Origin: Planctomycetaceae bacterium | Lineage (GTDB): Bacteria > Planctomycetota > Planctomycetia > Planctomycetales > Planctomycetaceae | DNA: 64,000 nt | Direction of reading: 5' to 3' | Assembly: GCA_020426505.1 (NCBI GenBank) | Contig: JAGQPX010000058.1 | Span: forward strand, 1 to 64,000 | Part shown: piece by piece, positions 1 through 9,391 of the stretch | How positions within the stretch are numbered: position 1 is the stretch's first letter | How the letters are laid out: each line of letters starts with the position of its first letter | Made by a program: the position numbers and the translations under genes | Notes under the pieces: generated by a model | Databases searched by the model: none | Told to the model about the DNA's origin: nothing | Seen by the model: only the letters and a program-made list of their open reading frames with translations

Positions 1-1362
1 GCAGATGTTGAATGGTATAGCGATGAACTCAATCAGCTTGCCAAATCGAACGGTCAAAGTGGGCAATTCCTCGTACATCACGGGGCACTCAGCAAGGAGA
101 TTCGAGAACACACCGAGCAGATGATGCAGAGCGGACGACCTTACACCACGATCTGCACTTCGACGCTTGAATTGGGAATTGACATCGGCAATGTCACCGC
201 AGTCGGACAAATTGGCTGCCCTGGTTCGGTCGCATCGCTTGTTCAACGGCTCGGTCGTAGCGGTCGACGAGATGAGCAGCCGCAGATCATGAGACTCTGT
301 TTATTGGAGGAAGACCTGCCGGTCGACGCGCCGCTCTGGAATCAACTCCGACCAAGACTGATTCAAGCAATTGCACTGACGGAACTGATGCTGGAAAAAT
401 GGGTCGAGCCGCCGAGGAATTCAAGTGGTGACTTGAGCACTTTGGTTCAACAGGTCTTGAGTGTCATCAAAGAGACGGGAGGAATCACGGCCTCGCTCCT
501 GTTTGACAGGCTGATCCGACAGGGATCGTTTCGAGAGATTCCCGAAACGATCTTCATCAGCGTTCTCCGGGTGCTGGGGAAAAGAGACCTCATTGAACAA
601 ACGGCACAGGGCGATCTCATTCTTGGCCTGAAAGGCGAGGAACTCGTCGATGACTACAATTTCTATGCTGCCTTTGCTTCGCCACCGGAGTATCGCGTTG
701 TGCAACAGGGAACTCCGCTCGGCATGTTGCCGACCGACAAGTTGCCGTCGGTCGGGGATCATCTCCTGCTCGCTGGCCGACGATGGAGAGTCACTGCAAT
801 TGATCATGATCGCCGCGAAGTTGCCGTACAACCGGGCAGAGGTCGCAAAGCTCCTCTCTTTGCTGGTGGTCTGGGTGATGTTCATGATGTTGTCCGGCAG
901 CGGATGCGCGACATCCTGTTCGGATCTCAGCGTTTCCCATACCTGAATGATGAAGGACAGCAACTTCTGGAGGAGTCGCGAAAGACCGCAGAGAACGCGG
1001 GTCTCCGCCAGTCCGATTTTGTAAGGCTGTCGCCGTCGAAAACCCTCTGGTTTCCATGGAGGGGATCCAAGGCAACGGAAACACTCGAACTCATCCTGCG
1101 TCGATCTCGTTTGGACGTGTGGCATCGAGAGACAGCGTTGGAAATCGATGCAAGCCCCAGCGACATTCAGGAAGCGTTGGCGGCAACTCGACGAGACTTT
1201 CCGTCCGCCCTGATGTTGGCCGCATTCATTCCCATGAAGGTTCGCCGAAAGCACGATTGGTTACTGGACGAGGACTTGCTGACTTGGTCCGCCGCAGTTG
1301 ACCTGATTGATGTGGAAGCCGCAACAGAGACGATCGACGAGCTTATGCAGAAACGACAGTGA
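1..1362 (+). CDS. Lhr-type DEAD/DEAH helicase, C-terminal part (5' end outside window)
   Basis: The reading frame is open from the first base of the window, so the start lies upstream. The visible 453 residues begin inside RecA-like helicase domain 2. Motif V is seen as STLELGIDIG and motif VI as QRLGRSGRR. After a winged-helix-like stretch comes the Lhr-core C-terminal module with LLLAGRRWRV and a downstream VHDVVRQRM segment, the arrangement known from Lhr-core/DEAD-associated proteins. The family unwinds DNA or RNA-DNA hybrids using ATP. The gene converges on the AddA-like gene with only 83 bases between the stops, and no terminator is visible there. The helicase identity is strong. Whether it works with the two nuclease genes is inference from proximity alone. 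Confidence 0.85.
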   Translation, partial: ADVEWYSDELNQLAKSNGQSGQFLVHHGALSKEIREHTEQMMQSGRPYTTICTSTLELGIDIGNVTAVGQIGCPGSVASLVQRLGRSGRRDEQPQIMRLCLLEEDLPVDAPLWNQLRPRLIQAIALTELMLEKWVEPPRNSSGDLSTLVQQVLSVIKETGGITASLLFDRLIRQGSFREIPETIFISVLRVLGKRDLIEQTAQGDLILGLKGEELVDDYNFYAAFASPPEYRVVQQGTPLGMLPTDKLPSVGDHLLLAGRRWRVTAIDHDRREVAVQPGRGRKAPLFAGGLGDVHDVVRQRMRDILFGSQRFPYLNDEGQQLLEESRKTAENAGLRQSDFVRLSPSKTLWFPWRGSKATETLELILRRSRLDVWHRETALEIDASPSDIQEALAATRRDFPSALMLAAFIPMKVRRKHDWLLDEDLLTWSAAVDLIDVEAATETIDELMQKRQ

Positions 1363-1445
1363 GATCCAAGCGGATCGTACGCCCCTTCGAACAGCAACCG
1401 AATCCCAAAGCGGCATAGCATTCTCAGCTCGTCACAGAGATTGGA

Positions 1446-4400
1446 TCATTCGTGTTGAGCTGCCAAGTACCTTGCAACAACACCCGCAAGCGGAAAGTGA
1501 ATCCATGTTGACTCGATAGTCTCGCCACAGGCCGCGAGTATCTCGCTGTACGCGTCAAGCTGTCCTGCAAATTGACCGGCCTTGGCAGCACAGTATTGTC
1601 GTCGGATGGGAGCGCTCTTGTGGTCGATCACGACGACTCCACCGTTCTGAAGCTGAAGCACAAGGTCGATCGTGCCGGTCCAATGACCACCGGCAGCACG
1701 TGGTCCGTTTGCAGCCGTTTCAACGTGCCATTGAGCACCAGGATACTGCTTCTCGACCCATTGGAAAAAGCGTTCCCCGGTGGATACCAGGATTCCGGGA
1801 GAGAGAAGTCCAGATACAGAGAAGGCAGAGAGACAGCGCTCAGCGACTGCTTGTTTCTCGCTATCACTAAGCGAAGCGATTGACGGGAGAGCGGCGAGAT
1901 AGCTGTGTATTGCGTCTCCAATGGCTGCGTAATGGTCTTCATTTGCGTTGGTCGGGAAATGCGACGGGCCAGGCAATTCTTCAATTTCAAACTCCGCTTC
2001 TTCCGATGTTGTGCCTGATTGGCTGGGAGAATGAAAACGATCGATGAATTCCGAGGGGGTCGTAGCTTCAGCAAATGTGAGCCAGCGCTGTTGCTGTTTG
2101 GCTGCAAACCGGCAATCGTCAACCATATCGGCGTTCAGATGCCGCAGCACATAGGTTGTGTCAATGCCTTCGAGAGCATGCTCTCCTTCATCTAACGCCG
2201 GATTGACAAGGGAATCCGCGTTGGTTAGCTGGTTCAGCCATGGACAGTTGCCGTCTCGATGTGCAAAGACGAGCTTCTGTTTGGCCCTGGTGCATCCGAC
2301 GTACAGCAGCCGGAGGTTCTCGGCATTTTCACGAACACTACGTTCCTGCCCTTCGGGTGAGTTCAACGCAGAGTCGTCAAGTCCACTGCCTTTTCGCAGT
2401 CCGCCATACGGCCCATCGGTTTCCCCGAAGGGCCAAGTCCACGAACGCAAGACTCGTCCGTCCAGTGGACCAGCATCGTCCTGTCCACCGCCCGAGACTA
2501 CCGGAATCCACATATTTGCGCCGCGATCGGAATGTAGACCGCAAAGGACTACCACCGGCCACTCAAGGCCCTTGGCTGCATGGTAAGTCATCAACGTGAC
2601 TGCATCGTGTCCTTGCGGTGGGTATCGAGTATCTGCTTCGTCATGCTCCAACCCTTCAAGATACAGAATCAGTCCATTTAGGGTTGCGGCACGCCCTTCA
2701 TCAAATGCCAGCTCTTCATATTCGCGAGCGTGTTGCATGATCGAATCAAGGTTTGAGCAACGACGCGCTGGGTCTCCCCATTTCTGAACAAGGGCTGGCA
2801 CATCGAGAGCTTCGATTACTTGTTGGGTAACGAACGTTGGCGCCAGAATCGTCTGGTTGATGCATTCAATGCGAGCCAGCCGTGAATCGTCCTGCCACGG
2901 GAGGCGTCGCTCGTCTGATTCGTCAGCATCCTGATCTTCCAGTAAGGTGTGAAGCCGCTCTATTAGCCAGTCCGGAGTATCTTGGTCCGGATCGCCTTGC
3001 AGGTGCATCACCATCGCGGCAGCCAGTGAGTCCGTTCGATCGGCAACCAAGCGAAGTCCAGCAAGAACAATGGCACCTTCTCGCGTGGACAACAAACCGC
3101 AACTTTCGAAGAGATACGGCACACCAAGGGTGTCAAAGGCGTCGGCAATTTGTGGCAACTGTCTATTCGTGCGGGCTAGCACCGCAATGTCGCCGAAGCG
3201 AATCCCCTCTTCGTGCAGCTTTGCAATCCCGCAGGCCAGTGACATCGCGTCGTCGGCCTGGTTCTTCGCTCGAAAGAGCCAGCGTTCTACGCCTCGTGGC
3301 ATTGCTTCCCGTTGTGGCTCCTGTTTGGCATCTGCCCCAAAGATCGGCTCAAAGAGTTTACCCACAAGCTGGACGAGGCCACGTTGGCTTCGATGGTTGT
3401 TGGGCAGGTCGGAACGTACAGCATCTTTGGAATTTCGCCAGATGTCATCGACCAATTCGGGATCAGTGTCGCGGAAGCCATAGATCGCTTGTTTCGGATC
3501 GCCGACCCAGCGACTGCGAGGTGAGAGTTGACGAAGCGACTCGAAGATTGCCAGCTGCAACGGATTGGTATCCTGGAACTCATCCACAAGAATGAGGTCG
3601 AAGTCCTCCGACAACTGAGCAGCGAGTGATTCGGCTCTCAGCAAGTCTAATAGAAGCGTTTCCAAGTCGGTGTAATCGACCAATCCACGCTCTGCCTTGT
3701 ATTTCCGGTATTGCGACTCCAGCCGAATCGTTTGCTGTGCCAGTCGCGACAAGAATTCACGAATATCGGCGTGCAAAGCAGGATTCATGCAGACGCTCGA
3801 AGCGTGGTGTCTCAAGGCATGGAGCAATTCGTCGGCTCCCGACTTTCTGCCAGCGTTGATTTTTGTTGCTTCCAAGTAGCTGCCCCAAAGCGGAAGACGC
3901 TGAGATCTGAGGCGCCGGAGTTTCTGCACTGCATCACTCGTTATTTTGGTCTTGTCATTCGACAGAGCGGTGATGTCGTCAATAGCTCGATCTGTAAGTT
4001 CATAAAGCTGGCTGGCCGATGCGTCATCGGAAGAAGGGCCGTCCGGGGCGAGCAGCTCGCAGACACGATCAGCACTGGATGCCATCTGTGTCGCGAAGTC
4101 ATCATCTGAGATGAGATTGCCGCGTTTTGCAGCCAACAGAGCCAATACGCGATGCTGCAAGTCGTCTACTCCAAGTCGTTGTGCGCATTCGGCAAACGGT
4201 TGCCAATCGTCAAGTGGAATGGCCCCTAGTAGATGATCGAGTGCGTCCTCGGCGACAATTTCTGTGATAACTTCGAGTCGGGGCGAAAGCCCCATTTCGA
4301 TGGCGTAACGAGACAGTAATTGATGGGCAACACTGTGCACCGTACCAATTGCCGCCAATTCCAGCCGATCTGCGTGTTGATGTGCCTCGGCCTGTCCGTC

Positions 4401-4586
4401 TTGCTGCGTCAGCAACGCGGCTTGAATTCGCCCCTTCAGTTCTGCGGCTGCTTTCTTGGTAAATGTTGTGGCAAGAATACGAGCGGGATCGAGTCCGCGT
4501 TCCACAGCATCGGCGACCGTGCGACACAAGTCCGTAGTCTTGCCTGATCCAGCGCCGGCGCGAACGACTTCGAGTGTCCTCATCAT
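1446..4586 (-). CDS. AddA-like UvrD/REP helicase with C-terminal PD-(D/E)XK nuclease
   Basis: The protein has 1046 residues. Walker A (AGAGSGKTT) lies at residues 10-18, followed by FTKKAAAELK near residue 43. Walker B is LVDEFQDT near 335, motif III is GDPKQAIYGFRD near 365, motif V is MTYHAAKGLEW and motif VI is LYVGCTRAK. The C-terminal 120 residues carry a RecB-type nuclease: GTIDLV, then VVVIDHKS and a Gln-rich QFAGQLDAY. I chose the ATG at 4586 because it overlaps the stop of the upstream AddB-like gene by four bases (ATGA), which implies translational coupling. An alternative in-frame start lies 21 bases upstream, at 4607. The family processes double-strand DNA ends together with AddB. 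At 1046 residues it is somewhat shorter than Bacillus AddA. Confidence 0.85.
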   Translation of the reverse strand: MMRTLEVVRAGAGSGKTTDLCRTVADAVERGLDPARILATTFTKKAAAELKGRIQAALLTQQDGQAEAHQHADRLELAAIGTVHSVAHQLLSRYAIEMGLSPRLEVITEIVAEDALDHLLGAIPLDDWQPFAECAQRLGVDDLQHRVLALLAAKRGNLISDDDFATQMASSADRVCELLAPDGPSSDDASASQLYELTDRAIDDITALSNDKTKITSDAVQKLRRLRSQRLPLWGSYLEATKINAGRKSGADELLHALRHHASSVCMNPALHADIREFLSRLAQQTIRLESQYRKYKAERGLVDYTDLETLLLDLLRAESLAAQLSEDFDLILVDEFQDTNPLQLAIFESLRQLSPRSRWVGDPKQAIYGFRDTDPELVDDIWRNSKDAVRSDLPNNHRSQRGLVQLVGKLFEPIFGADAKQEPQREAMPRGVERWLFRAKNQADDAMSLACGIAKLHEEGIRFGDIAVLARTNRQLPQIADAFDTLGVPYLFESCGLLSTREGAIVLAGLRLVADRTDSLAAAMVMHLQGDPDQDTPDWLIERLHTLLEDQDADESDERRLPWQDDSRLARIECINQTILAPTFVTQQVIEALDVPALVQKWGDPARRCSNLDSIMQHAREYEELAFDEGRAATLNGLILYLEGLEHDEADTRYPPQGHDAVTLMTYHAAKGLEWPVVVLCGLHSDRGANMWIPVVSGGGQDDAGPLDGRVLRSWTWPFGETDGPYGGLRKGSGLDDSALNSPEGQERSVRENAENLRLLYVGCTRAKQKLVFAHRDGNCPWLNQLTNADSLVNPALDEGEHALEGIDTTYVLRHLNADMVDDCRFAAKQQQRWLTFAEATTPSEFIDRFHSPSQSGTTSEEAEFEIEELPGPSHFPTNANEDHYAAIGDAIHSYLAALPSIASLSDSEKQAVAERCLSAFSVSGLLSPGILVSTGERFFQWVEKQYPGAQWHVETAANGPRAAGGHWTGTIDLVLQLQNGGVVVIDHKSAPIRRQYCAAKAGQFAGQLDAYSEILAACGETIESTWIHFPLAGVVARYLAAQHE

Positions 4587-7270
4587 AAGGTCTCCTGAAT
4601 GCCACAAATGCGTTTATAGTCGCAGTACTTGCAGACCTCCTGCCAGCTGTCTGGCCTGAGCTTGCCGTCGAGAACAATTGTCGTACCCGCAGGCCAGTCT
4701 TTAGCGTCTTGCAGTGGCCGCGCCGGAACAGGTGCGTTCGAGGTCAGCCAATCTTCTGCCGTAGCGATCGCGTCAACGAATGATTGCCACACGGTCTGAA
4801 TGGCAGGGCCATTGATCACGGAGCGATTGTTGTCGCCTTGCAACGGGCTGCCTGAGGGTGTGTATAGGAGTCCGTCCGAGAGCACGAGATAGGCAATCGC
4901 TGGAAACGCTCCCCCATCCGTTGAACGTCCGTAGGCGTACGTTGCAAGCTGAATGGCTTTCCCTCCCTCGATCAGCGAGTAATACTTCGACCGTCCCCCG
5001 TATTTGAAGTCAATGATTGCCTCTTCTCCATCGTCTCGCTGAGCAAGGCAATCGATGGATCCGGTCAGGGACTTGTCGAATGCGTGTCCCGACAATTCAA
5101 CTTCAATGCCAACAATTCGGTAGCCGCCACTATTCAAGGCACCAACCAAAACGCGAGTCGCGTTTTCCAGTTCCCTTCGCAGTCGCTGGCGATCTGCGTA
5201 CTTGTCTGGCTGGGCTAGTGGGGCCGCATCAAGCGGCAAGCGTTCATCGAACACGGTCGCAACGCGTGTCACTGCTTCATCCACGCTGGGCAGGTCGCCT
5301 CCTTCTCCGAAGACTCGCTCAAGCACGCTATGGCAGAAGGTGCCTTTCAATTGGAAGTCTCCCGGCAATTCAGCGATCGAACTGGGACGAAGTTTTGCCT
5401 GGTAGTTGAGCGTCCATTTCAGCGGGCACCCGAGACGATCCGAAAGCTCCGTTGCTGAGACGCTCTCGCGAACGCGTAGCAACCCGGCGGGGATGCTCCA
5501 AAGTGGTCTGGGTTTCTGGGGCAGCTCGATGTCAGCGTCATTACATGTAAACGTGAACGGCGCAAGCAAGTTCCCTTCGTTTCTCTCGACCAGATCTTCG
5601 AATACCAAGGGCTGTTCCAGATCACTCGGGGGCAACAAGCCACGAATCGCCAGCCAGATGGGATGCCATCGTTTGTCCAGATCCTGCGGAAGCAACACCG
5701 CGAGGAACGCGTCTGAAACAAGAGAAAAGCCACGGGCCTCGGCAGCACGCAACGCAGATAACGCATTGCTGCCGTCGTCGATTTCTATGCCTGCTTCGCG
5801 TAGTTGGCGAATGTGGCTGGCTGACCAACGGCAGGCGGATGCATCGGACGTTCCCAGCCCAAGCCAGATCAGGCGGTCACAGGGGCCGTTGATTTCCGCA
5901 AGCGATCGCACGCGGATTGGCCCACCTTCAGCTTCGTTATGTGGCGTTGCTTCAACGCCTTCGGCCAGGGCTTCTTCAAGCAAACGGGCTAATTGCGGTT
6001 CGGACAGAGTCGTCCCCTGACTCTCAGCCAACTCTCCAAGCAGGGATGCGTGACCGGCTGCAGCCTGCAGCGCGGCAATCATCTCAAGTTGCGGCACGCC
6101 TTCGTTTGCAAGCAGAGCCGCACGCCCGGATGCCCATTGGGCGACCATACCACAGCGGGTGCGTATAAGTCGGGAAGAAATCTCACCTCCACGTGGTGCT
6201 CTGTCACATTCGAGCCAAGCATCAAGTCGCTCTCGGAGTTTGCCGTCTGGATCGTTCTCTGCATCACAGAGAGCCTCCAGCGTTTCATTCCAGCGGCTGC
6301 TTCCCAGTCCTGGTTCTTCGGAAAGCGCGGTCGCTAACTTATAAGCGGCTCTCGGTGCCAGTGGCATGACGGGCAGCGTAAGAAAGTCGAGCAGTGCTTG
6401 AGGGTCGACTGGTTCCCAGCAAAGTGCGAGGGTCAGCGGCAAGACCTGCAAAACGGGATGCGCCTTCGACCATGCCAATGCCCCGGTCGTCGGAAGGCCG
6501 AGGCGAGAGAGGCAGGCATCCAAACGCATGGCCAATTCATTGTCTTCGCAACAAAGGACGGATTTCGATAGTGAGTCGGGAGCTGCGGCCAAAACGGCAG
6601 CGATAAACTCTACAGCGGAAGACTGACTACGAGTATGGACATAACGAAAGGTCGAGTCCTGCTCGATCTCTCTCGTTTCACCACCACGAACGACGGTCTG
6701 TGCAACGTGCAGGGCTGAATCTGCCAAAGCGAGTGGTACCGACGCGGGAGGCTCGACAACAGTCAGCTTGGAGAGAACCTTTTGCCAAAGTACAGGCCAT
6801 CTATCCGGCGCATCGTGCAGCAGGCAACGATGGGACGGCAGCACCTGACCTGTGTCCAAGGCATCAAGGACTCGCCTTAATCGAGTTGCGATGCCTGGAA
6901 ACGCGAAAGTGCGGCCATTCACAGCGTGAGCAAGATCATTCACGACCGCTGGAAGGAAATCGGACACCGTGAGGTCCCAAGCAGCCAGAAGTAACTCATC
7001 GTACCGCGTAAGCAGTTCGGAAGCAGTCTCCCATCGATCGTTTTTCAAGCTCGTGCTAAATGTCGCGTCCGGCAGTGTATCAAGTGCCGCCGCAAATTCA
7101 GTGATACGGCTGGCGATATGGTTGGATGCGACTGGCAAACCCAGTTGCGTTTCGAGCCATCGCAAGAGTGTCTCTGGCCCGCCGATCAGTTGATTCACGG
7201 AGGATTGACCGGGTCGCGGTTTGAGAGTTCCGGGAGTGGCCCGAATGGTTAACGTTGCGTGCTGTAACAT
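4583..7270 (-). CDS. AddB-like PD-(D/E)XK exonuclease with probable Fe-S cluster
   Basis: The protein has 895 residues. The C-terminal third is a RecB-type nuclease: LTGSIDCLAQ, then EEAIIDFKYG with the catalytic Asp and Lys, then the motif AIQLATYAYG. A cysteine in RLGCPLKW before the nuclease and the terminal cluster CKYCDYKRIC match the four-cysteine pattern that holds the 4Fe-4S cluster in AddB. I see no Walker A near the N-terminus (Bacillus AddB has one), so this resembles the ATPase-dead AddB/RexB-like or accessory-type subunits. It overlaps the AddA-like gene by four bases, so the two are surely co-expressed, with this gene first. The pair could be the cell's housekeeping double-strand break enzyme or part of a defence island. 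The sequence alone does not decide. Confidence 0.8.
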   Translation of the reverse strand: MLQHATLTIRATPGTLKPRPGQSSVNQLIGGPETLLRWLETQLGLPVASNHIASRITEFAAALDTLPDATFSTSLKNDRWETASELLTRYDELLLAAWDLTVSDFLPAVVNDLAHAVNGRTFAFPGIATRLRRVLDALDTGQVLPSHRCLLHDAPDRWPVLWQKVLSKLTVVEPPASVPLALADSALHVAQTVVRGGETREIEQDSTFRYVHTRSQSSAVEFIAAVLAAAPDSLSKSVLCCEDNELAMRLDACLSRLGLPTTGALAWSKAHPVLQVLPLTLALCWEPVDPQALLDFLTLPVMPLAPRAAYKLATALSEEPGLGSSRWNETLEALCDAENDPDGKLRERLDAWLECDRAPRGGEISSRLIRTRCGMVAQWASGRAALLANEGVPQLEMIAALQAAAGHASLLGELAESQGTTLSEPQLARLLEEALAEGVEATPHNEAEGGPIRVRSLAEINGPCDRLIWLGLGTSDASACRWSASHIRQLREAGIEIDDGSNALSALRAAEARGFSLVSDAFLAVLLPQDLDKRWHPIWLAIRGLLPPSDLEQPLVFEDLVERNEGNLLAPFTFTCNDADIELPQKPRPLWSIPAGLLRVRESVSATELSDRLGCPLKWTLNYQAKLRPSSIAELPGDFQLKGTFCHSVLERVFGEGGDLPSVDEAVTRVATVFDERLPLDAAPLAQPDKYADRQRLRRELENATRVLVGALNSGGYRIVGIEVELSGHAFDKSLTGSIDCLAQRDDGEEAIIDFKYGGRSKYYSLIEGGKAIQLATYAYGRSTDGGAFPAIAYLVLSDGLLYTPSGSPLQGDNNRSVINGPAIQTVWQSFVDAIATAEDWLTSNAPVPARPLQDAKDWPAGTTIVLDGKLRPDSWQEVCKYCDYKRICGIQETL

Positions 7271-7859
7271 GCGTTGTGACCGTTACTCTATGCGATTTGT
7301 TTACTTCACTAGCTCGGTTAGCTTGTCATAGCTGTCCACCACTTCGCTGTTCAATAGATCCTTTCTCTTCGACGAAGACACGAGTCACCATCAAGTTGGA
7401 AGACGAGGTACAATGCAGAAAGTGTTGAGCCGTATCTGCATGGTTTCGACTTCGCGACCGGTCAAGATTCGTAACGACGGACTTTCATCAGAGTAGCATC
7501 AAAGTAGATTGAGGCAACGCCCGAAGTAACCGGCGATGAACTATGCGGCACGTCGTTCGAACGATTACACTAGGCCTCTCATGTGCGAAGTAACTTCCAC
7601 ATCAACCAATGTTATCATCTCGGGCTCCTCACGCACCGGGGGCAAGTGATCGCGGACCATACCGGAGTGCTCCGGTGCACTTGGCCTACGCCCGCTCGCG
7701 GCACAGGAAATGGCACAGAACCAGTTGTAATCCATCGTAATTCATGTAAAACGATGGAAATCGGGCAGCTGAAAGCCCGTCAATTCTTTCGCCATAACTC
7801 GCAAACGATTCTTGTTTTGCAACAACCGGTTCAGCTCGCTCGCGATTCGCTGCGTGAGC
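7271..7859. other. Non-coding stretch between nuclease operon and tRNA scar
   Basis: I see no convincing gene in these 589 bases. The first 100 bases must hold the promoter of the AddB-AddA operon, which runs leftward, but no clear -35/-10 pair stands out. A 7-bp inverted repeat (ACCGGAG-tg-CTCCGGT, 7661-7676) has no T-tract. An apparent reading frame on the minus strand (7686-8231) is an artefact of reading the tRNA fragment backwards. Confidence 0.5.
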
Positions 7860-7901
7860 CTCCGGAGCCGAAGGTTGCAGGTTCGAATCCTGCCGGGGAT
7901 A
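7860..7901 (+). pseudogene. 3' half of tRNA-Arg(CCG), probable attachment-site remnant
   Basis: The segment starts at the anticodon loop CTCCGGA (anticodon CCG, 7862-7864). It continues with the 3' anticodon stem GCCGA, variable bases AGGTT, and a perfect T-arm GCAGG-TTCGAAT-CCTGC. It ends with acceptor strand CGGGGAT and discriminator A. No CCA is encoded. The expected 5' half (an acceptor ATCCCCG and a D-arm) is absent upstream, and the 5' anticodon stem is mismatched. This is the footprint left when a tyrosine integrase recombines within a tRNA gene. The broken integrase that starts 183 bases downstream fits that reading. It is not a working tRNA. Confidence 0.75.
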
Positions 7902-8084
7902 CTTTGACACGTAAGGACTTACGACAATTCGGAATCTTTGAGATCGGCTCTGTCCGAGAAGTTGTCCGAAAAGTCGGGCTGTGAAATCGATTCGGTGACC
8001 GGTGGCAGCTGGTCCGAGTCGTGAAGCGAACCTTTCATTCGCCTCTGTTGTTTCCGTTCTCTGGATACGATTGGAGGGTTCGTC

Positions 8085-8911
8085 ATGTCCCACTTTCCCA
8101 AGCCGTTCTACAAGAAGGCCCGTGGCGTCTGGTACGTCGAGATTAACCGCAGACAGATCAATCTCGGCCCGGACAAAGCTGAAGCTTTTCGGCATTACCA
8201 TCAGTTGATGGGACAATCGCGAGAGCAACACGTTGCTCCCGAGTCGCTCGCCGCCATCATTGATCCGTTTCTCGAATGGACGCAGAATCGTGCTCCCGAT
8301 ACCTATGAGTGGTATCGCTACTGATTACAACAGTTTGTGTCGACTTATCCAGACATGCGGGTCTCAATGCTCAGGCCTTTTCACGTCGAGCAATGGGTTG
8401 ATCAATACGATGTGTCTCAAACTTCTCGAAGGAACTACTTCCGCAGCATCAGACGCTGTCTCATTTGGGCCAGACGACAAGGACGTATTGACTCGAATTC
8501 AATTGAAGGCCTTGACGTTCCCGGTGCGGAAGCGAAGGACGTTTATGTACCTCCAGATGAGTTCGACCGACCGCTGACATTCGTCCGCGATTCAAACTTC
8601 CGAGATCTATTGGTGACCACTCATCAAACTGGTTACCGTCCCAGGAGTCGCTGAGAGTGGTTGCCGCATGGGTGGATGTGAAACATGGTCGCTGGGTCTT
8701 CCCGACGAAGAAGTCGAAAGGGAAAAAGTCGTCCTGCATCATTTACCTCAATGAGACGGCACTGATCATCTGTCAGCAGTTGCTCGATGAGCTGTCGCAG
8801 CGCGAAAGGCTTCCAGCTGTGAAGGGTTCGGGGATGGACGAGCCAACTGCGACACGTCCTGTCAGTGAACGGCAAACTGCCCCGTACGCCGAGGAGCAAG
8901 AACTCGTGTGA
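8085..8911 (+). pseudogene. Tyrosine recombinase/integrase, disrupted
   Basis: Starting at the ATG (MSHFPKPFYKKARGVWYVE) the frame follows a phage-integrase N-terminal layout: an Arm-type start, then a SAM-like core-binding domain. An in-frame TGA at 8322-8324 falls where relatives carry an arginine (WYRY-stop-LQQF), so a CGA to TGA change is likely. The frame then continues normally to HQTGYRP near 8640. There the catalytic-Arg motif RPQESLRV is split by a one-base loss, and the rest (VVAAWVDVKHGRWVFP, then KSSCIIYLNETA) is read in another frame from about 8650. The HxxR and catalytic Tyr part is unrecognisable. This is a dead integrase lying beside the tRNA scar. Confidence 0.75.
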
Positions 8912-9178
8912 GACACGCCAGTAGTTCCCCATGCCCATTTGCGGCTTGAGCCAGACCAGGCACGACTTGAACTGAAAACCTCAGGACTCGATCACCTCGC
9001 GAAGAAACCCATTGGTCGTCCACAAGTGCAGATGGGCGTTGGACACAACGAGCTGTCGGACAGGCTCCGAACAAATCGCAGCCAGGTCGAGCGTCGGGTA
9101 GTGATTGTCGGCAGCGGAACTCTCAACTGGTACGGCGATGTCAGAAGGAGTCTTCTAATTGACGGGTGAGAGGAAAAA
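8912..9178. other. Mobile-element debris without recognisable gene
   Basis: The stretch lies between the decayed integrase and the IS5-like fragment. Both strands have short open frames, but none shows a motif I recognise. It probably holds the eroded integrase C-terminus plus unrelated DNA. Confidence 0.4.
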
Positions 9179-9225
9179 GGGTACGGCTCCTGGTGCAAAC
9201 CAGTTCCAAGGAAGGAGCCGCACCC
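9179..9225 (+). promoter_or_regulatory. Stem-loop directly before the IS5-like transposase start
   Basis: GGGTACGGCTCCT (9179-9191) pairs with AGGAGCCGCACCC (9213-9225) over 12 of 13 positions across a 21-base loop. The stem ends on the base before the ATG at 9226. In several insertion sequences such a hairpin forms only on read-through transcripts and masks the start, limiting transposase made from outside promoters. That role here is inference. Part of it could also be the terminal inverted repeat of the element. Confidence 0.5.
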
Positions 9226-9345
9226 ATGTCCGAGAGGAAGTCTGTTACGAATTTGACAGAAGCACAATGGCGGATCATTCGACCCATTGTCCGCAAGCCA
9301 TCGCGGCGAGGACGACCGCACACGTATTCACGACGGGAACCAACT
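9226..9345 (+). pseudogene. IS5-family transposase, N-terminal fragment
   Basis: The first about 40 residues (MSERKSVTN, LTEAQWRIIRPIV, RRGRPHTYSRRE) match the N-terminus typical of IS5/IS4-type transposases, which begin with a 'T..qW..i.pllp....rGRp..' pattern. After RRE the similarity stops. The DDE catalytic domain is missing, and an IS3-type fragment takes over within 50 bases. This is a relic, probably cut by a later insertion or deletion. Confidence 0.6.
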
Positions 9346-9391
9346 ACCAGATCAACTGTTCAATGGGGGACGATTCCGTCTGTTGACGTGA

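Noticed and set aside
421-1254. 277-codon frame on the minus strand
   Set aside because: It is antisense to the helicase gene, whose motifs are unmistakable.
7661-7676. Inverted repeat ACCGGAG-tg-CTCCGGT
   Set aside because: The loop of two bases and lack of a T-tract do not make a terminator, and no second copy was noticed.
7826-7901. Complete tRNA gene ending at 7901
   Set aside because: The 5' part has no acceptor strand complementary to CGGGGAT and no D-arm, so only the 3' half is real.
7686-8231. 181-codon frame on the minus strand containing RQDSNLQPSAPEA
   Set aside because: This phrase is the well-known artefact of translating a tRNA gene backwards. The frame spans the tRNA-Arg fragment and the start of the integrase relic.
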